Assembly: GCA_900539525.1 (NCBI GenBank)
Contig: UQCM01000010.1
Location: 6,090-70,089, forward strand
Length of the DNA stretch: 64,000 nucleotides
DNA from: an uncultured Blautia sp.
Lineage (GTDB): Bacteria; Bacillota; Clostridia; Lachnospirales; Lachnospiraceae
Direction: 5' to 3'
The notes beneath the pieces were generated by a model. That model saw nothing but the letters and a program-made list of their open reading frames with translations. It was not told the DNA's origin and did not search any database. The translations under genes were made by a program, and so were the position numbers. Below, in pieces: positions 26,509 through 34,249 of the stretch (position 1 is its first letter; each line of letters starts with the position of its first letter).

Positions 26509-27274
26509 ATTAAAACATATCCATAAGTATTATAATCCGGGTACGGTCAATGAAATGTGCCTGTTTCACGACTTCAATTTTCAGGTCGAGGATGGTGAGT
26601 TTGTTTCCGTGATTGGAAGCAACGGTTCCGGAAAGACATCTATGCTGAACATTATTTGCGGGAGTATTGATGTGGATTCCGGACAGATCATGATGAATCA
26701 GAAGGACATCACAAACCTAAGTGAGTACAAAAGGCTGTCCGGCATAGGGAGAGTGTTCCAGGATCCGGCAGTCGGGACCTGTCCTTCCATGACGATCATG
26801 GAAAATATGGCATTGGCAGACAATAAAGGAAAGCCATATAATCTGGGACGCTGTGTTAACCGGAAACGCAGAGAGGCTTATCGTGAGATGCTCAGGCCGC
26901 TGAGTCTGGGGCTGGAGGATAAGATGGATGTGAAGGTCGGTTCCCTGTCGGGAGGACAGCGACAGGCAATGGCACTTCTGATGTCAACAATGACACCGAT
27001 CGAATTCCTGATTCTGGATGAACATACCGCAGCCCTGGATCCAAAGACAGCAGAAATCAATATGAAGTTAACGGATCAGATCGTAAGGCAAAAGAAGCTG
27101 ACCTCCATTATGGTGACGCATAATCTGCGGTACGCTCTTGAATACGGAAATCGTATCATCATGATGCATCAGGGAAATATCATCCTGGATAAAAAGGGGA
27201 AAGAAAAAGAAGCTTTGAAAGTGGATGAAGTGCTGAATCTGTTTAATGAGATCAGTATCGAGTGCGGGAATTGA
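26501..27274 (+). CDS. trpZ: Tryptophan ABC transporter ATP-binding protein
   Basis: This 257-residue ABC ATPase has Walker A GSNGSGKTSM, Q-loop region VFQDPAVGTCPSMT, signature LSGGQRQAMAL, Walker B FLILDEHTAALDP and the switch His in MVTHNLRYALEYG. It powers import through TrpY. It is the last gene of the T-box operon; sequence after it carries a repeat and then the nrdG promoter. Confidence 0.9.
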   Translation: MLELKHIHKYYNPGTVNEMCLFHDFNFQVEDGEFVSVIGSNGSGKTSMLNIICGSIDVDSGQIMMNQKDITNLSEYKRLSGIGRVFQDPAVGTCPSMTIMENMALADNKGKPYNLGRCVNRKRREAYREMLRPLSLGLEDKMDVKVGSLSGGQRQAMALLMSTMTPIEFLILDEHTAALDPKTAEINMKLTDQIVRQKKLTSIMVTHNLRYALEYGNRIIMMHQGNIILDKKGKEKEALKVDEVLNLFNEISIECGN

Positions 27275-27349
27275 TCGAATTTTTCCGCGCTTTGCACTTT
27301 TGGCATCACCAATACTACAGCAGTCAGGACTGTCAGAACAGGCAGCTCT

Positions 27350-27420
27350 TAACTGCTGAATTTTGTTATACAGGAAAATCCTCACAGAGGTGATTTTGCG
27401 AATGGACTCTGAATACTTAC
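27350..27420. repeat. Short palindromic repeat ending GGACTCTGAATACTTAC
   Basis: CAGAGGTGATTTTGCGAATG and GGACTCTGAATACTTAC closely match 30248-30282 and, less closely, 44350-44385. It follows trpZ. The left end is decayed (TTAACTGCTGAATTTTGTTA). Confidence 0.55.
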
Positions 27421-27460
27421 ACCGCGTATTTAGAAGATGTCGAATTTGTCATTTTTATAG

Positions 27461-27489
27461 TTGACGCAAGAATGAGAAAGTGATAAGAT
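27461..27489 (+). promoter_or_regulatory. Promoter for nrdG-dut
   Basis: TTGACG (27461-27466), 17 bases and TAAGAT (27484-27489). It is followed within 10-60 bases by two NrdR-like palindromes. Confidence 0.6.
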
Positions 27490-27498
27490 AGAAACCGT

Positions 27499-27547
27499 CA
27501 CTACCATATGGTGTGGCACTTACGGAAGAAGACACTAAATATAGTAA
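27499..27547 (+). promoter_or_regulatory. Pair of NrdR-like operator boxes
   Basis: ACACTAAATATAGTAA (27532-27547) fits the NrdR consensus ACACwATATATwGTGT well on its left half and core. CACTACCATATGGTGT (27499-27514) matches mainly on its right half. Their centres are about 32-33 bases apart, close to the three-turn spacing usual for NrdR box pairs. Position just after the promoter and before a ribonucleotide reductase activase gene supports the call. Confidence 0.5.
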
Positions 27548-27585
27548 GACAGTTACATGAACTGCTGACAAAGAGACAGTAAAAT

Positions 27586-27771
27586 ATGAGTTGCCCGACA
27601 AATGAGCCTTACGTCGATTTTTTCGTGCTTCGCACTCTCAAAATCGACGTAAACATTCGCAATCCGCTCATTTTTCTTCGAAAAATGGCTACTTGCTCAT
27701 GTTTTGCGGGACCCATAGACATAAAAATACATGCAAGCATGTATTTTATGTCCATTTGTCCCTTGGCTCAT
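27586..27771. repeat. Full-length 186-bp mosaic repeat between nrdG promoter and nrdG
   Basis: It runs from ATGAGTTGCCCGACAAATGAGCC-like sequence at the left to GTCCCTTGGCTCAT at the right. It has internal palindromes: GATTTT..AAAATC around a CGTGCTTCGCA loop, ATTTTTCTTCGAAAAAT and ATACATGCAAGCATGTAT. The left part recurs inverted at 40717-40791, the right part at 21411-21510, and the outer end at 39390-39441. A 76-codon frame across it is an accident of the repeat. Confidence 0.7.
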
Positions 27772-27802
27772 AATATTGGGAAGACGGAAAGGACAGACAC
27801 GG

Positions 27803-28294
27803 ATGAGATATCATAATATTACGAAGGACGATATGCTGAACGGGGATGGGCTTCGTGTTGTGCTCTGGGTAGCAGGCTGCAGTCACTGCTGCAGGGATTG
27901 TCATAATCCAATCACTTGGGATCCTAACGGCGGATTACCATTTGGTCAGGAGGCAAAGAACGAGATTTTTACAGAACTGGAGAAGAGTTATATTTCGGGA
28001 TTGACGCTCAGTGGCGGAGATCCGTTGTACTATGGCAACCGAATGGATGTTTCGGAGCTGGTCAAAGAAGTGCGGAGCAGATTTCCGAAGAAGACGATAT
28101 GGCTCTATACAGGAGGAACCTGGGAGAGCGAGAAAAGACACGAACTGGTGAAATATCTGGATGTTATGGTAGACGGTGAATATGAGCGGGATAAGAGGGA
28201 TACACAGCTTAAATGGAGAGGCAGTTCCAATCAGAGGGTGATTGATGTACAGAAGTCTCTTGAAAGTGGAAAGGTTGTACTTTATTGTGACTAG
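27803..28294 (+). CDS. nrdG: Anaerobic ribonucleoside-triphosphate reductase activating protein
   Basis: NrdG is the radical SAM enzyme that installs the glycyl radical on NrdD. The 163-residue product starts MRYHNITKDDMLNGDG and carries the iron-sulfur motif Cys-x3-Cys-x2-Cys as CSHCCRDCHN, then LSGGDPLYYGN. It starts after the 186-bp repeat. The partner nrdD is not next to it or anywhere in the window. dut follows 9 bases later, so two genes of dNTP metabolism share a transcript. Confidence 0.93.
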   Translation: MRYHNITKDDMLNGDGLRVVLWVAGCSHCCRDCHNPITWDPNGGLPFGQEAKNEIFTELEKSYISGLTLSGGDPLYYGNRMDVSELVKEVRSRFPKKTIWLYTGGTWESEKRHELVKYLDVMVDGEYERDKRDTQLKWRGSSNQRVIDVQKSLESGKVVLYCD

Positions 28295-28303
28295 GAGGAA
28301 AGA

Positions 28304-28819
28304 ATGAAGAGAATTGCAAAGTTTCACAAGGTAAGCTTCGGACAGTTTTGTGAGGGGTGGCGCGGAGAATTTCCGGACAGTACGGAAGCGGAAATGAAAA
28401 AGATCTATGAAGGAATCCATCTCCCCAGGCGTGCGACAGCAGGCTCAGCGGGCTATGATTTCTTTGCTCCGGTCAGTTTTTCGCTGATGCCGGGAGAGAC
28501 GATCAAGATTCCGACAGGTATCCGTGTGGAAATGGAAGAAGGATGGGTGCTGAAATGTTATCCCAGAAGCGGTCTGGGATTTAAGTTTCGCCTTCAGCTC
28601 AATAACACTGTGGGGATTATTGACAGCGATTATTTTTATTCAGATAACGAAGGACATATTTTTGCAAAGCTTACCAATGATACGAATGAGAATAAAATTC
28701 TCTGTGTGGAAGGAGGCACAGGCTTTATGCAGGGGATTTTTGTAGAGTATGGAATCACCGTGGATGATGATGTGTCAGAAGTACGGAACGGTGGTCTGGG
28801 AAGTACGACAAAAGGATAA
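28304..28819 (+). CDS. dut: dUTP diphosphatase-like protein
   Basis: It hydrolyses dUTP to dUMP, keeping uracil out of DNA and feeding dTMP synthesis. Motifs of the trimeric family are visible: RATAGSAGYDFFA (1), PRSGLGFK (2), NTVGIIDSDYF (3), GTGFMQGIF (4) and a C-terminal arm RNGGLGSTTKG (5). Motif 3 has NTVGIIDSDY where classical enzymes have GTIDxDYRGE, and there is an insert. The N-terminal 40 residues are longer than usual for dUTPases of about 145 residues. AGGAGG precedes the ATG, and a strong terminator follows. Confidence 0.85.
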   Translation: MKRIAKFHKVSFGQFCEGWRGEFPDSTEAEMKKIYEGIHLPRRATAGSAGYDFFAPVSFSLMPGETIKIPTGIRVEMEEGWVLKCYPRSGLGFKFRLQLNNTVGIIDSDYFYSDNEGHIFAKLTNDTNENKILCVEGGTGFMQGIFVEYGITVDDDVSEVRNGGLGSTTKG

Positions 28820-28847
28820 GGAGTAATAAGTGAATAGTAAGATCCAG

Positions 28848-28880
28848 CTCCCTGAGAGATGAAAATCTCAGGGAGTTTTT
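28848..28880 (+). terminator. Terminator after dut
   Basis: A perfect 10-bp stem CTCCCTGAGA / TCTCAGGGAG with loop GATGAAAA is followed by TTTTT. It ends the nrdG-dut transcript. Confidence 0.9.
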
Positions 28881-28881
28881 C

Positions 28882-28910
28882 TCGACAAATTCTGAGGTGA
28901 ATGTTACAAT
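28882..28910 (+). promoter_or_regulatory. Promoter for the secreted NlpC/P60-like gene
   Basis: TCGACA (28882-28887), 17 bases and TACAAT (28905-28910). The -35 element abuts the T-tract of the dut terminator. A GTAACTGTTCA repeat end lies at 28923-28933 in the leader. Confidence 0.55.
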
Positions 28911-28998
28911 GATGAAAATGTGGTAACTGTTCATATGCACTGTGCGGCCTTGTTGTCGGTCATGGGAGGGACAGAAACGAAAACGGAGGATTTTTCAG

Positions 28999-30213
28999 AT
29001 GAAGAAAAAGGTGGCAAAGAAGAGCGTTTTTTTGATTTTATTGTTTCTTATGGTCTTGTGTACAGGGCAGACCGTATTTGCAGCAGGAAAAAAACGGGTA
29101 AAGACACCGGTAAACCTGCAGGCAGATTATGATAAGAATTTTATCTGTTTAAAATGGAAAAAGGTTCCAAACGCAAAGGGGTATGTGGTCTATCGGTACA
29201 GCAGTGTGGCACGCCAGTATATCCGTGTGAAATCTACGAAAACAAACTATTTGATGATGACGGGTCTTCCCACAGGTACGCTGTACCGTTTTAAAGTGAG
29301 GGCATTTCGAAGGATCAGTGGAAAAACCTGTTACAGTGGATACAGCAAGAGGCTTCAGCTCAGAACGAAAAAGGAACCGACCAGGAACGTTTCGACGATA
29401 AAGAAATATCTGCAGTCAGCCATACAACCGATCGGAAAGGCAATCTATGTCTGGGGCGGAGGCTGGAGTACGGATGGACTGGGCGGAAGCACAGAGGCGC
29501 GTAGTATTGGGGTAAGTAAAAACTGGACGGATTTTTTTAATGCCCAGACGAAAGATTACAATTTCTATGATACCCAGTACCAGCGTCATGACGGTCTTGA
29601 CTGTTCTGGGTATGTGGGATGGACCATTTACAACATTATGAATAAAAAGAGCGGGAATAATGGATATGTCATGTCTGCGAAGGATATGGCAAAGAATTAT
29701 GCCTCGCGCGGATGGGGAACCTATAAAAAGCGTTCACAGATCACAGATTATAAGCCGGGAGATATCATGAGCAGTGCATGTAAGGACTGCGGTCACGTAT
29801 GGATCGTGATCGGCCAGTGTGAGGATGGAAGCGTTGTGGTGCTTCATTCTTCCAGTAATCCCGGTGTTCAGCTTTCGGGAACTGTGGCACCTGACGGAAG
29901 AATCAAAAGTCAGGCAGTAGATCTGGCAAAGAAGTATATGGAACAGTATTTTCCAGAATGGAGTGCAAAGTTTAAGACGAAGATCCGGGATGAGAAATAC
30001 TTAAGTCATTTCGGACAGATGCGCTGGGATACCAGCGGCAGATCGATTATGACAGATCCGGATGGATATCAGAATATGAATGCGGAAGAGGTACTTGCAG
30101 ATTTATTCGGACCATTGAAGGAAGAAGAGCTCACACCACCGACGGAGCCGGAATCAGAGCCGTCAACAGAGCCATCGACAGAAACTTCGGCAGAGTCGTC
30201 GACGGAGCTGTAA
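28999..30213 (+). CDS. Secreted protein with fibronectin type III and NlpC/P60-like domains
   Basis: The start at 28999 follows GGAGG by about 11 bases. Residues 1-29 are a signal peptide (basic start, FLILLFLMVLCTG core, VFAA at the cleavage site). Residues 37-122 look like a fibronectin III module. Residues 150-320 resemble NlpC/P60 cysteine peptidases: Cys202 in LDCSGYVGW, His266 in CGHVWIVIG and LHSSSN. A cell-wall peptide cleavage role is therefore likely. The C-terminal 30 residues are Thr/Glu/Pro/Ser repeats (TEPSTETSAESSTEL) without an LPXTG signal. The TAA stop overlaps the start of a dispersed repeat, so the tail may have once continued. Confidence 0.8.
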   Translation: MKKKVAKKSVFLILLFLMVLCTGQTVFAAGKKRVKTPVNLQADYDKNFICLKWKKVPNAKGYVVYRYSSVARQYIRVKSTKTNYLMMTGLPTGTLYRFKVRAFRRISGKTCYSGYSKRLQLRTKKEPTRNVSTIKKYLQSAIQPIGKAIYVWGGGWSTDGLGGSTEARSIGVSKNWTDFFNAQTKDYNFYDTQYQRHDGLDCSGYVGWTIYNIMNKKSGNNGYVMSAKDMAKNYASRGWGTYKKRSQITDYKPGDIMSSACKDCGHVWIVIGQCEDGSVVVLHSSSNPGVQLSGTVAPDGRIKSQAVDLAKKYMEQYFPEWSAKFKTKIRDEKYLSHFGQMRWDTSGRSIMTDPDGYQNMNAEEVLADLFGPLKEEELTPPTEPESEPSTEPSTETSAESSTEL

Positions 30214-30282
30214 ATAGAGCCCTGCATGAGCAAAAGGAAAGCCTCGCAGAGGCGATTTTGCGAATGGACTCTGAATAGTTAC
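30210..30282. repeat. Short palindromic repeat at the end of the NlpC/P60-like gene
   Basis: The left end is GTAAATAGAGCC and the right end is GGACTCTGAATAGTTAC, roughly inverted copies. Between them are TGAGCAAAAGGAAAG, GCCTCGCAGAGGC and GATTTTGCGAA. Copies occur at 44309-44385 and 27350-27420. The gene's TAA stop lies inside the left end. Confidence 0.65.
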
Positions 30283-30299
30283 AATTATTTACATAATGA

Positions 30300-30333
30300 A
30301 AAATCCCGTAGAATACAATTTCCACGGGATTTT
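30300..30333. terminator. Bidirectional terminator between convergent genes
   Basis: AAAATCCCGT (30300-30309) pairs with ACGGGATTTT (30324-30333), giving a T-tract on both strands. It separates the plus-strand NlpC/P60-like gene from the minus-strand antiporter gene. Two more hairpins follow toward the antiporter: TGTCATGC-AAA-GCATGACG near 30342 and CAAGTACGCC-AA-GGCGTACTTG at 30373-30394. Confidence 0.8.
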
Positions 30334-30400
30334 ATCTTGAATGTCATGCAAAGCATGACGCGCACCTCGCATCAAGTACGCCAAGGCGTACTTGAATAAG

Positions 30401-32026
30401 CTAAGCTCTACTTCCGCCCTTCTTTTTCATGATAAAAAGAATTGCAAGAATCAGTATGCATCCAACCGGAAGAGCAACCAGAGACAGAACAGATGGAAGA
30501 AGTCCTGCAACCAGGTAGCACACAAAGGATACAGCCGCAACGGTCAGTGCATAAGGAAGCTGTGTAGAGACATGGTTCACATGATTACACTGGGCACCGG
30601 CGGAAGCCATGATCGTCGTATCGGAGATCGGTGAGCAGTGGTCGCCACATACAGCACCTGCCATACATGCAGAGATGGAGATGATCAGCAGATGGCTGTC
30701 AGTATTCGCAAATACGGCAACAACGATCGGAATCAGGATACCGAAGGTTCCCCAGGAGGTTCCGCTGGCGAATGCCAGACCGCATCCTACTAAAAAGATG
30801 ATCGCCGGCAGGAAGCCCATCAGACCTTTTGCAGCATGCTGCATCGAAACTTCAACAAAGGTAGCAGCTCCAAGGCTGTCTGTCATAGCCTTTAAGGTCC
30901 AGGCAAAGGTCAGAATCAGGATTGCCGGAACCATGGATTTAAAACCGTCCGGGAGACATGCCATGCAGTCTTTGAAGGTCATGACACGGCGTACCAGATA
31001 GAGGATAATCGTAATCATCAGACCAAAGAAGCTGCCAAGTACCAGACCAACGGATGCGTCACTGTTTGAAAATGCTGTGATGAAATCGGTTCCGCTGAAG
31101 AAACCACCGGTGTAAAGCATACCGGCAACACAGCAGGTAATCAGGCAGAGAATGGGGATCAGAAGATCGATTACTTTTCCTTTACTGTTTACAGTGTCTG
31201 AGTTCACATTTTCATATGGACGGTCAGGGGTTGTATAGATATCACCCTTCAGCACGGCATTTTCCTCGTGCTTTTTCATAGGACCAAAGTCTACATTCAT
31301 GAAAGCGATCGCCAGCATCATGAATATGGTAAGCAATGCGTAGAAATTGTACGGAATTGCATGAATGAACAGAGAAAGTCCATCCTCACCTTCCACAAAT
31401 CCTGTAACAGCTGCAGCCCAGGATGAAATCGGTGCAATGATACACACAGGAGCTGCCGTCGCATCGATGAGATAGGCCAGCTTTGCACGTGAGATATTAT
31501 GTTTATCAGTCACGGGACGCATAACACTTCCTACCGTCAGGCAGTTAAAATAATCATCGATGAAAATCAGAACACCAAGAGCAACGGTGGCCAGCTGAGC
31601 ACCAACACGTGTCTTGATTCTTTCGCTCGCCCATTTTCCAAAGGCGGCAGATCCACCTGCCTGGTTCATCAGAGACACCATGCACCCAAGGATTACCAGG
31701 AAAATCAGGATGCCGACATTCCAGCTGTCAGACAGAACACTGATAAATCCATCGTTAAACATATGAGTTACGGTTCCTTCAAAGGAGAATCCGGAATAAA
31801 ACAGTGCTCCGATGAGAACTCCCACGAACAGAGAACTGTAAACCTCCTTTGTGATCAGGGAAAGCACGATAGCCACGATGGGCGGTACAAGTGCCCAGAA
31901 GGTAGCATACATAGCCGGTGTATCGGCAGCCTCGCCCTCAGATGCCAGGACCGGAAAAGCCCAGGCAGCGACCAGCACCAGTAGAACAAATACGGATGCG
32001 GTAAGTTTGCGTTTTGAAGTGTGCAT
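30401..32026 (-). CDS. Na+/H+ antiporter, NhaC family
   Basis: This 541-residue polytopic membrane protein has about 11-12 hydrophobic spans. The start at 32026 (MHTSKRKLTAS) follows AGAGAGG by about nine bases; an upstream ATG at 32074 lacks an RBS. The N-terminus resembles a cleavable signal (FVLLVLVAAWAFPVLASEG). Motifs ASGTSWGTFGILIPI, GDHCSPISDTTIMASAGA and FIDDYFNCLTVGSVMRPVTD are typical of NhaC-type exchangers. The ion specificity is inferred from the family; some members exchange organic substrates. Confidence 0.85.
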   Translation of the reverse strand: MHTSKRKLTASVFVLLVLVAAWAFPVLASEGEAADTPAMYATFWALVPPIVAIVLSLITKEVYSSLFVGVLIGALFYSGFSFEGTVTHMFNDGFISVLSDSWNVGILIFLVILGCMVSLMNQAGGSAAFGKWASERIKTRVGAQLATVALGVLIFIDDYFNCLTVGSVMRPVTDKHNISRAKLAYLIDATAAPVCIIAPISSWAAAVTGFVEGEDGLSLFIHAIPYNFYALLTIFMMLAIAFMNVDFGPMKKHEENAVLKGDIYTTPDRPYENVNSDTVNSKGKVIDLLIPILCLITCCVAGMLYTGGFFSGTDFITAFSNSDASVGLVLGSFFGLMITIILYLVRRVMTFKDCMACLPDGFKSMVPAILILTFAWTLKAMTDSLGAATFVEVSMQHAAKGLMGFLPAIIFLVGCGLAFASGTSWGTFGILIPIVVAVFANTDSHLLIISISACMAGAVCGDHCSPISDTTIMASAGAQCNHVNHVSTQLPYALTVAAVSFVCYLVAGLLPSVLSLVALPVGCILILAILFIMKKKGGSRA

Positions 32027-32116
32027 AAAGAAAACCTCTCTTTCCTTTTTCTGACAGAATGATTTTCCTGTCATTCTGCGGCCGCCTGAATGATTTGGCG
32101 GTCCAGTATACGAAAC

Positions 32117-32145
32117 ATTTTATCACGCTACAGAGGAAAAGGCAA
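32117..32145 (-). promoter_or_regulatory. Promoter for the NhaC-family gene
   Basis: On the minus strand TTGCCT (32145-32140), 17 bases and TAAAAT (32122-32117). The leader contains a CCGCC..GGCGG hairpin before the RBS. Confidence 0.65.
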
Positions 32146-32176
32146 GAAAAAGGGAGACAATTGTGAATAAAGGAGA

Positions 32177-32228
32177 ATTTAAAAGAAGCGCCGGAGATGA
32201 CTTTGGATCGCTCCCCGGCGCTTCTTTC
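32177..32228. terminator. Terminator after the cotJ-sodC operon
   Basis: GAAGCGCCGG (32185-32194) pairs with CCGGCGCTTC (32215-32224), with T runs on either side. On the minus strand it directly follows the sodC stop codon. Confidence 0.75.
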
Positions 32229-32730
32229 ATGCTGCACTCATGTTTTCTTTGATTTCTCCGCATGCGATTTTCATTCCGGCATTTCCAGAAGGCTGTGTTT
32301 GAAAGTCATCCGGCATATTATGAATCACCAGTGTTTTTCCAACAACCTCTTCCGGTTGAAACCGCTCCGTATAAAAAGCGGAAAACGCATAGCCATGGTT
32401 TCCGAATAGTGGGGGCAGATCACCGGCATGCTCAGGATGTCTGCACCCGGCGGGATTAAAATGCTCTCCGGTATCCGCAAAGGGATCTTCTTTTGTACCT
32501 GTACAGCTATCACCTTCATGAATATGAAATCCGAAGATACGCCGCGAACAGATTTCGTCGGAATAAGGAAGTCCGCTCACTTCCACAAGCATCAGCGTTC
32601 CTCCCCAGATTGTATACAGGTAGGCAGCACCTGACAGGTTCTGATTCTGACTGCTCCCATAAAGAAAAGCATAAGCCTCAGGCGGGCATGATGAGAGCAG
32701 CTGAATGACTCTGGCTAATTCTTTTCTCAT
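32227..32730 (-). CDS. sodC: Copper/zinc superoxide dismutase family protein
   Basis: It is expected to dismutate superoxide. All metal ligands are present in order: His69 and His71 (GFHIHEG), His90 (GEHFNP), His98, His101 and Asp104 (RHPEHAGDLPPL), and His137 (VIHNMPDDF). Cys76 and Cys157 could form the family disulfide. The substrate-guiding Arg near the C-terminus is Lys154 (NAGMKIACG). There is no signal peptide, unlike most bacterial SodC. The start overlaps the cotJC stop (ATGA), so it is part of the spore-coat operon, and a location in the mother cell or coat is inferred. Confidence 0.88.
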   Translation of the reverse strand: MRKELARVIQLLSSCPPEAYAFLYGSSQNQNLSGAAYLYTIWGGTLMLVEVSGLPYSDEICSRRIFGFHIHEGDSCTGTKEDPFADTGEHFNPAGCRHPEHAGDLPPLFGNHGYAFSAFYTERFQPEEVVGKTLVIHNMPDDFQTQPSGNAGMKIACGEIKENMSAA

Positions 32731-33365
32731 TTGCATCCACATCCGTCATCGCAGCTGCAGGTTGCAGGATTATCAAAGGACAGGTTAAAGGCATAAAAAT
32801 TCTTGCTGTCCAGTTCTTCCTGTACAGTGCGAAGTGCTTCACCAAAACGCTGGAAATGAACGATCTCACGGGCTCTTAAAAAACGAATGGGGTCTGCTAT
32901 TTCAGGCATATTTTTCACGACACGCAAAATGTTGTCATAGGTGCTCCGTGCTTTCTGTTCTGCTGCCAGATTTTCAAACAGGTCTGTAACAGGATCTCCC
33001 TTTGACTGGAGTTCACAGGCGTTGACAGGAATACCTCCGGCGGATTGAGGCCATATGCCGACAGTATGGTCAATATAATAAGGACCGAAGCCGGATTTTT
33101 CAATTTCTTCCATTGAAAGATCTTTCGTGAGCTGATGAACGATAGTGGAAACCATCTCCAGATGTGCAAGTTCCTCGGTACCAACATCATTTAATACACC
33201 CGCGGCTTTTCGATTCGGCATGGTGAACCGCTGCGAGAGATAGCGCAGGGAGGCATTGATTTCACCGTCGGGACCGCCATATTGGCTCATGATAAACTGG
33301 GCAATTTTTGCATTTGGGGTTGTAATGTTTACCGGATATTGAAGTCGCTTTTCATAATTCCACAT
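32727..33365 (-). CDS. cotJC: Spore coat protein CotJC, manganese catalase family
   Basis: This 212-residue ferritin-like protein of the dimanganese catalase family (MWNYEKRLQYPVNITTPNAK; GTEELAHLEMVSTIVHQL; LAAEQKARSTYDNILRV; REIVHFQRFGEALRTV) includes the Glu and His residues expected for a dimetal site. The C-terminus is Cys-rich (ATCSCDDGCGCK), as often in clostridial CotJC. It lies 3 bases after cotJB and is coupled to sodC. Catalase activity is a family inference. Confidence 0.92.
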   Translation of the reverse strand: MWNYEKRLQYPVNITTPNAKIAQFIMSQYGGPDGEINASLRYLSQRFTMPNRKAAGVLNDVGTEELAHLEMVSTIVHQLTKDLSMEEIEKSGFGPYYIDHTVGIWPQSAGGIPVNACELQSKGDPVTDLFENLAAEQKARSTYDNILRVVKNMPEIADPIRFLRAREIVHFQRFGEALRTVQEELDSKNFYAFNLSFDNPATCSCDDGCGCK

Positions 33366-33368
33366 AAG

Positions 33369-33884
33369 TTAGCAGGAACCTCCTTCCCAGGGCCATGGCT
33401 GCATTACCCATTCCCATGAATCACTGTCGGCATCATTTGCCGTATCTATGGTCAGTGGACCGTAATGCTTTGCATAATCACGAAGTGCTTCCTTACGCAT
33501 TGCGACATGCTTTTGATAGTATTCCATAGCTTCCTGATCGCAGGGATGTGTGTCAAGATAAAGAGAAATGTCGTTTACAGCAAAGCTTACTTCATTTATA
33601 TACTGAAGCATCTGAGAACGTGAGAGCCTGGGCTTTTCTTTACAGCTGCAGGATGGTTCCTTTTTTTCCATACAGCAGGAATCCTTTTTCTGACAGCGTT
33701 CTTCCTTTCGCTCCTCCTTACAAGGTTCCTGCTTCATTTTACATGACATTGGTCTGGAATTGTCTGTCCTGTATCCTCTGGAGGAGTTTTCCTCCATATA
33801 ACGTGGCTGGGGATATCGTGGCGGCTGATAACAGGGATTCATCATTTGATGCTGTTGATGATAGGGACACATGCATCGATTCAT
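33369..33884 (-). CDS. cotJB: Spore coat protein CotJB with a Cys-rich N-terminal extension
   Basis: The start at 33884 has GGAGG eight bases upstream and overlaps the cotJA stop (ATGA). Residues 90-171 match CotJB (MLQYINEVSFAVNDISLYLD; YYQKHVAMRKEALRDYAKHY; WVMQPWPWEGG). The first 85 residues are an added segment rich in Pro, Tyr, Lys, Glu and about ten Cys (SCCMEKKEPSCSCKEK), about doubling the usual length of near 90. Such a segment could cross-link in the coat; that is inference. Confidence 0.88.
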   Translation of the reverse strand: MNRCMCPYHQQHQMMNPCYQPPRYPQPRYMEENSSRGYRTDNSRPMSCKMKQEPCKEERKEERCQKKDSCCMEKKEPSCSCKEKPRLSRSQMLQYINEVSFAVNDISLYLDTHPCDQEAMEYYQKHVAMRKEALRDYAKHYGPLTIDTANDADSDSWEWVMQPWPWEGGSC

Positions 33885-34072
33885 CCGCAAAACCTCCTTC
33901 CACAGAATGGTTTACAAAGTTCAGGGAAAATAGTGCCAACCTGAAGAGCCTTACTGCGGTCAAAAGTTTTGTGAAATGACTGCCACGGAACATATCCCAT
34001 GGCAAGAGGCGCATTGTCACAATATTGATCAGAGCAGGAATCCTGACAGGTTTTTGTTTCACAGTCTTTCAT
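33881..34072 (-). CDS. cotJA: Spore coat-associated protein CotJA
   Basis: This 63-residue protein contains PLAMGYVPWQSFHKTFDRSK and GTIFPELCKPFCG, the CotJA signature. The N-terminus is Cys-rich (CETKTCQDSCSDQYC). AAAGGGG precedes the ATG. It is first in cotJA-cotJB-cotJC-sodC. Confidence 0.9.
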   Translation of the reverse strand: MKDCETKTCQDSCSDQYCDNAPLAMGYVPWQSFHKTFDRSKALQVGTIFPELCKPFCGRRFCG

Positions 34073-34103
34073 AAGAAACCCCTTTCAAATCATTTTTCCG
34101 TAT

Positions 34104-34130
34104 TATTTTATGAAAGAAAGCATATTTGGT
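34104..34130 (-). promoter_or_regulatory. Sporulation-type promoter (SigK/SigE-like) for the cotJ operon
   Basis: On the minus strand AC (34130-34129), 16 bases and CATAAAATA (34112-34104) fit the mother-cell sigma consensus AC-N16-CATAnnnTA. SigE and SigK sites share the -10, so the exact sigma factor is open. No sigma-A promoter was evident. Confidence 0.55.
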
Positions 34131-34175
34131 GAAACCATTCTATAAAGGTGTGAAAAACGAAGAACAACCTTTGTA

Positions 34176-34204
34176 TTTCATTTTCGCAGGAAATGTGTTA
34201 TGAT
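34176..34204 (+). promoter_or_regulatory. Promoter for ftsW-feoAB
   Basis: TTTCAT (34176-34181), 17 bases and TATGAT (34199-34204) with an upstream TGT. The -35 is weak. Confidence 0.45.
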
Positions 34205-34249
34205 AGTCCACAGGAAATTAGAAAGTGTCATATATATAGGAGTCTTGAT

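Noticed and set aside
27586..27816. 76-codon frame before nrdG
   Set aside because: It is translation of the 186-bp repeat; the same sequence elsewhere is intergenic and in other frames.
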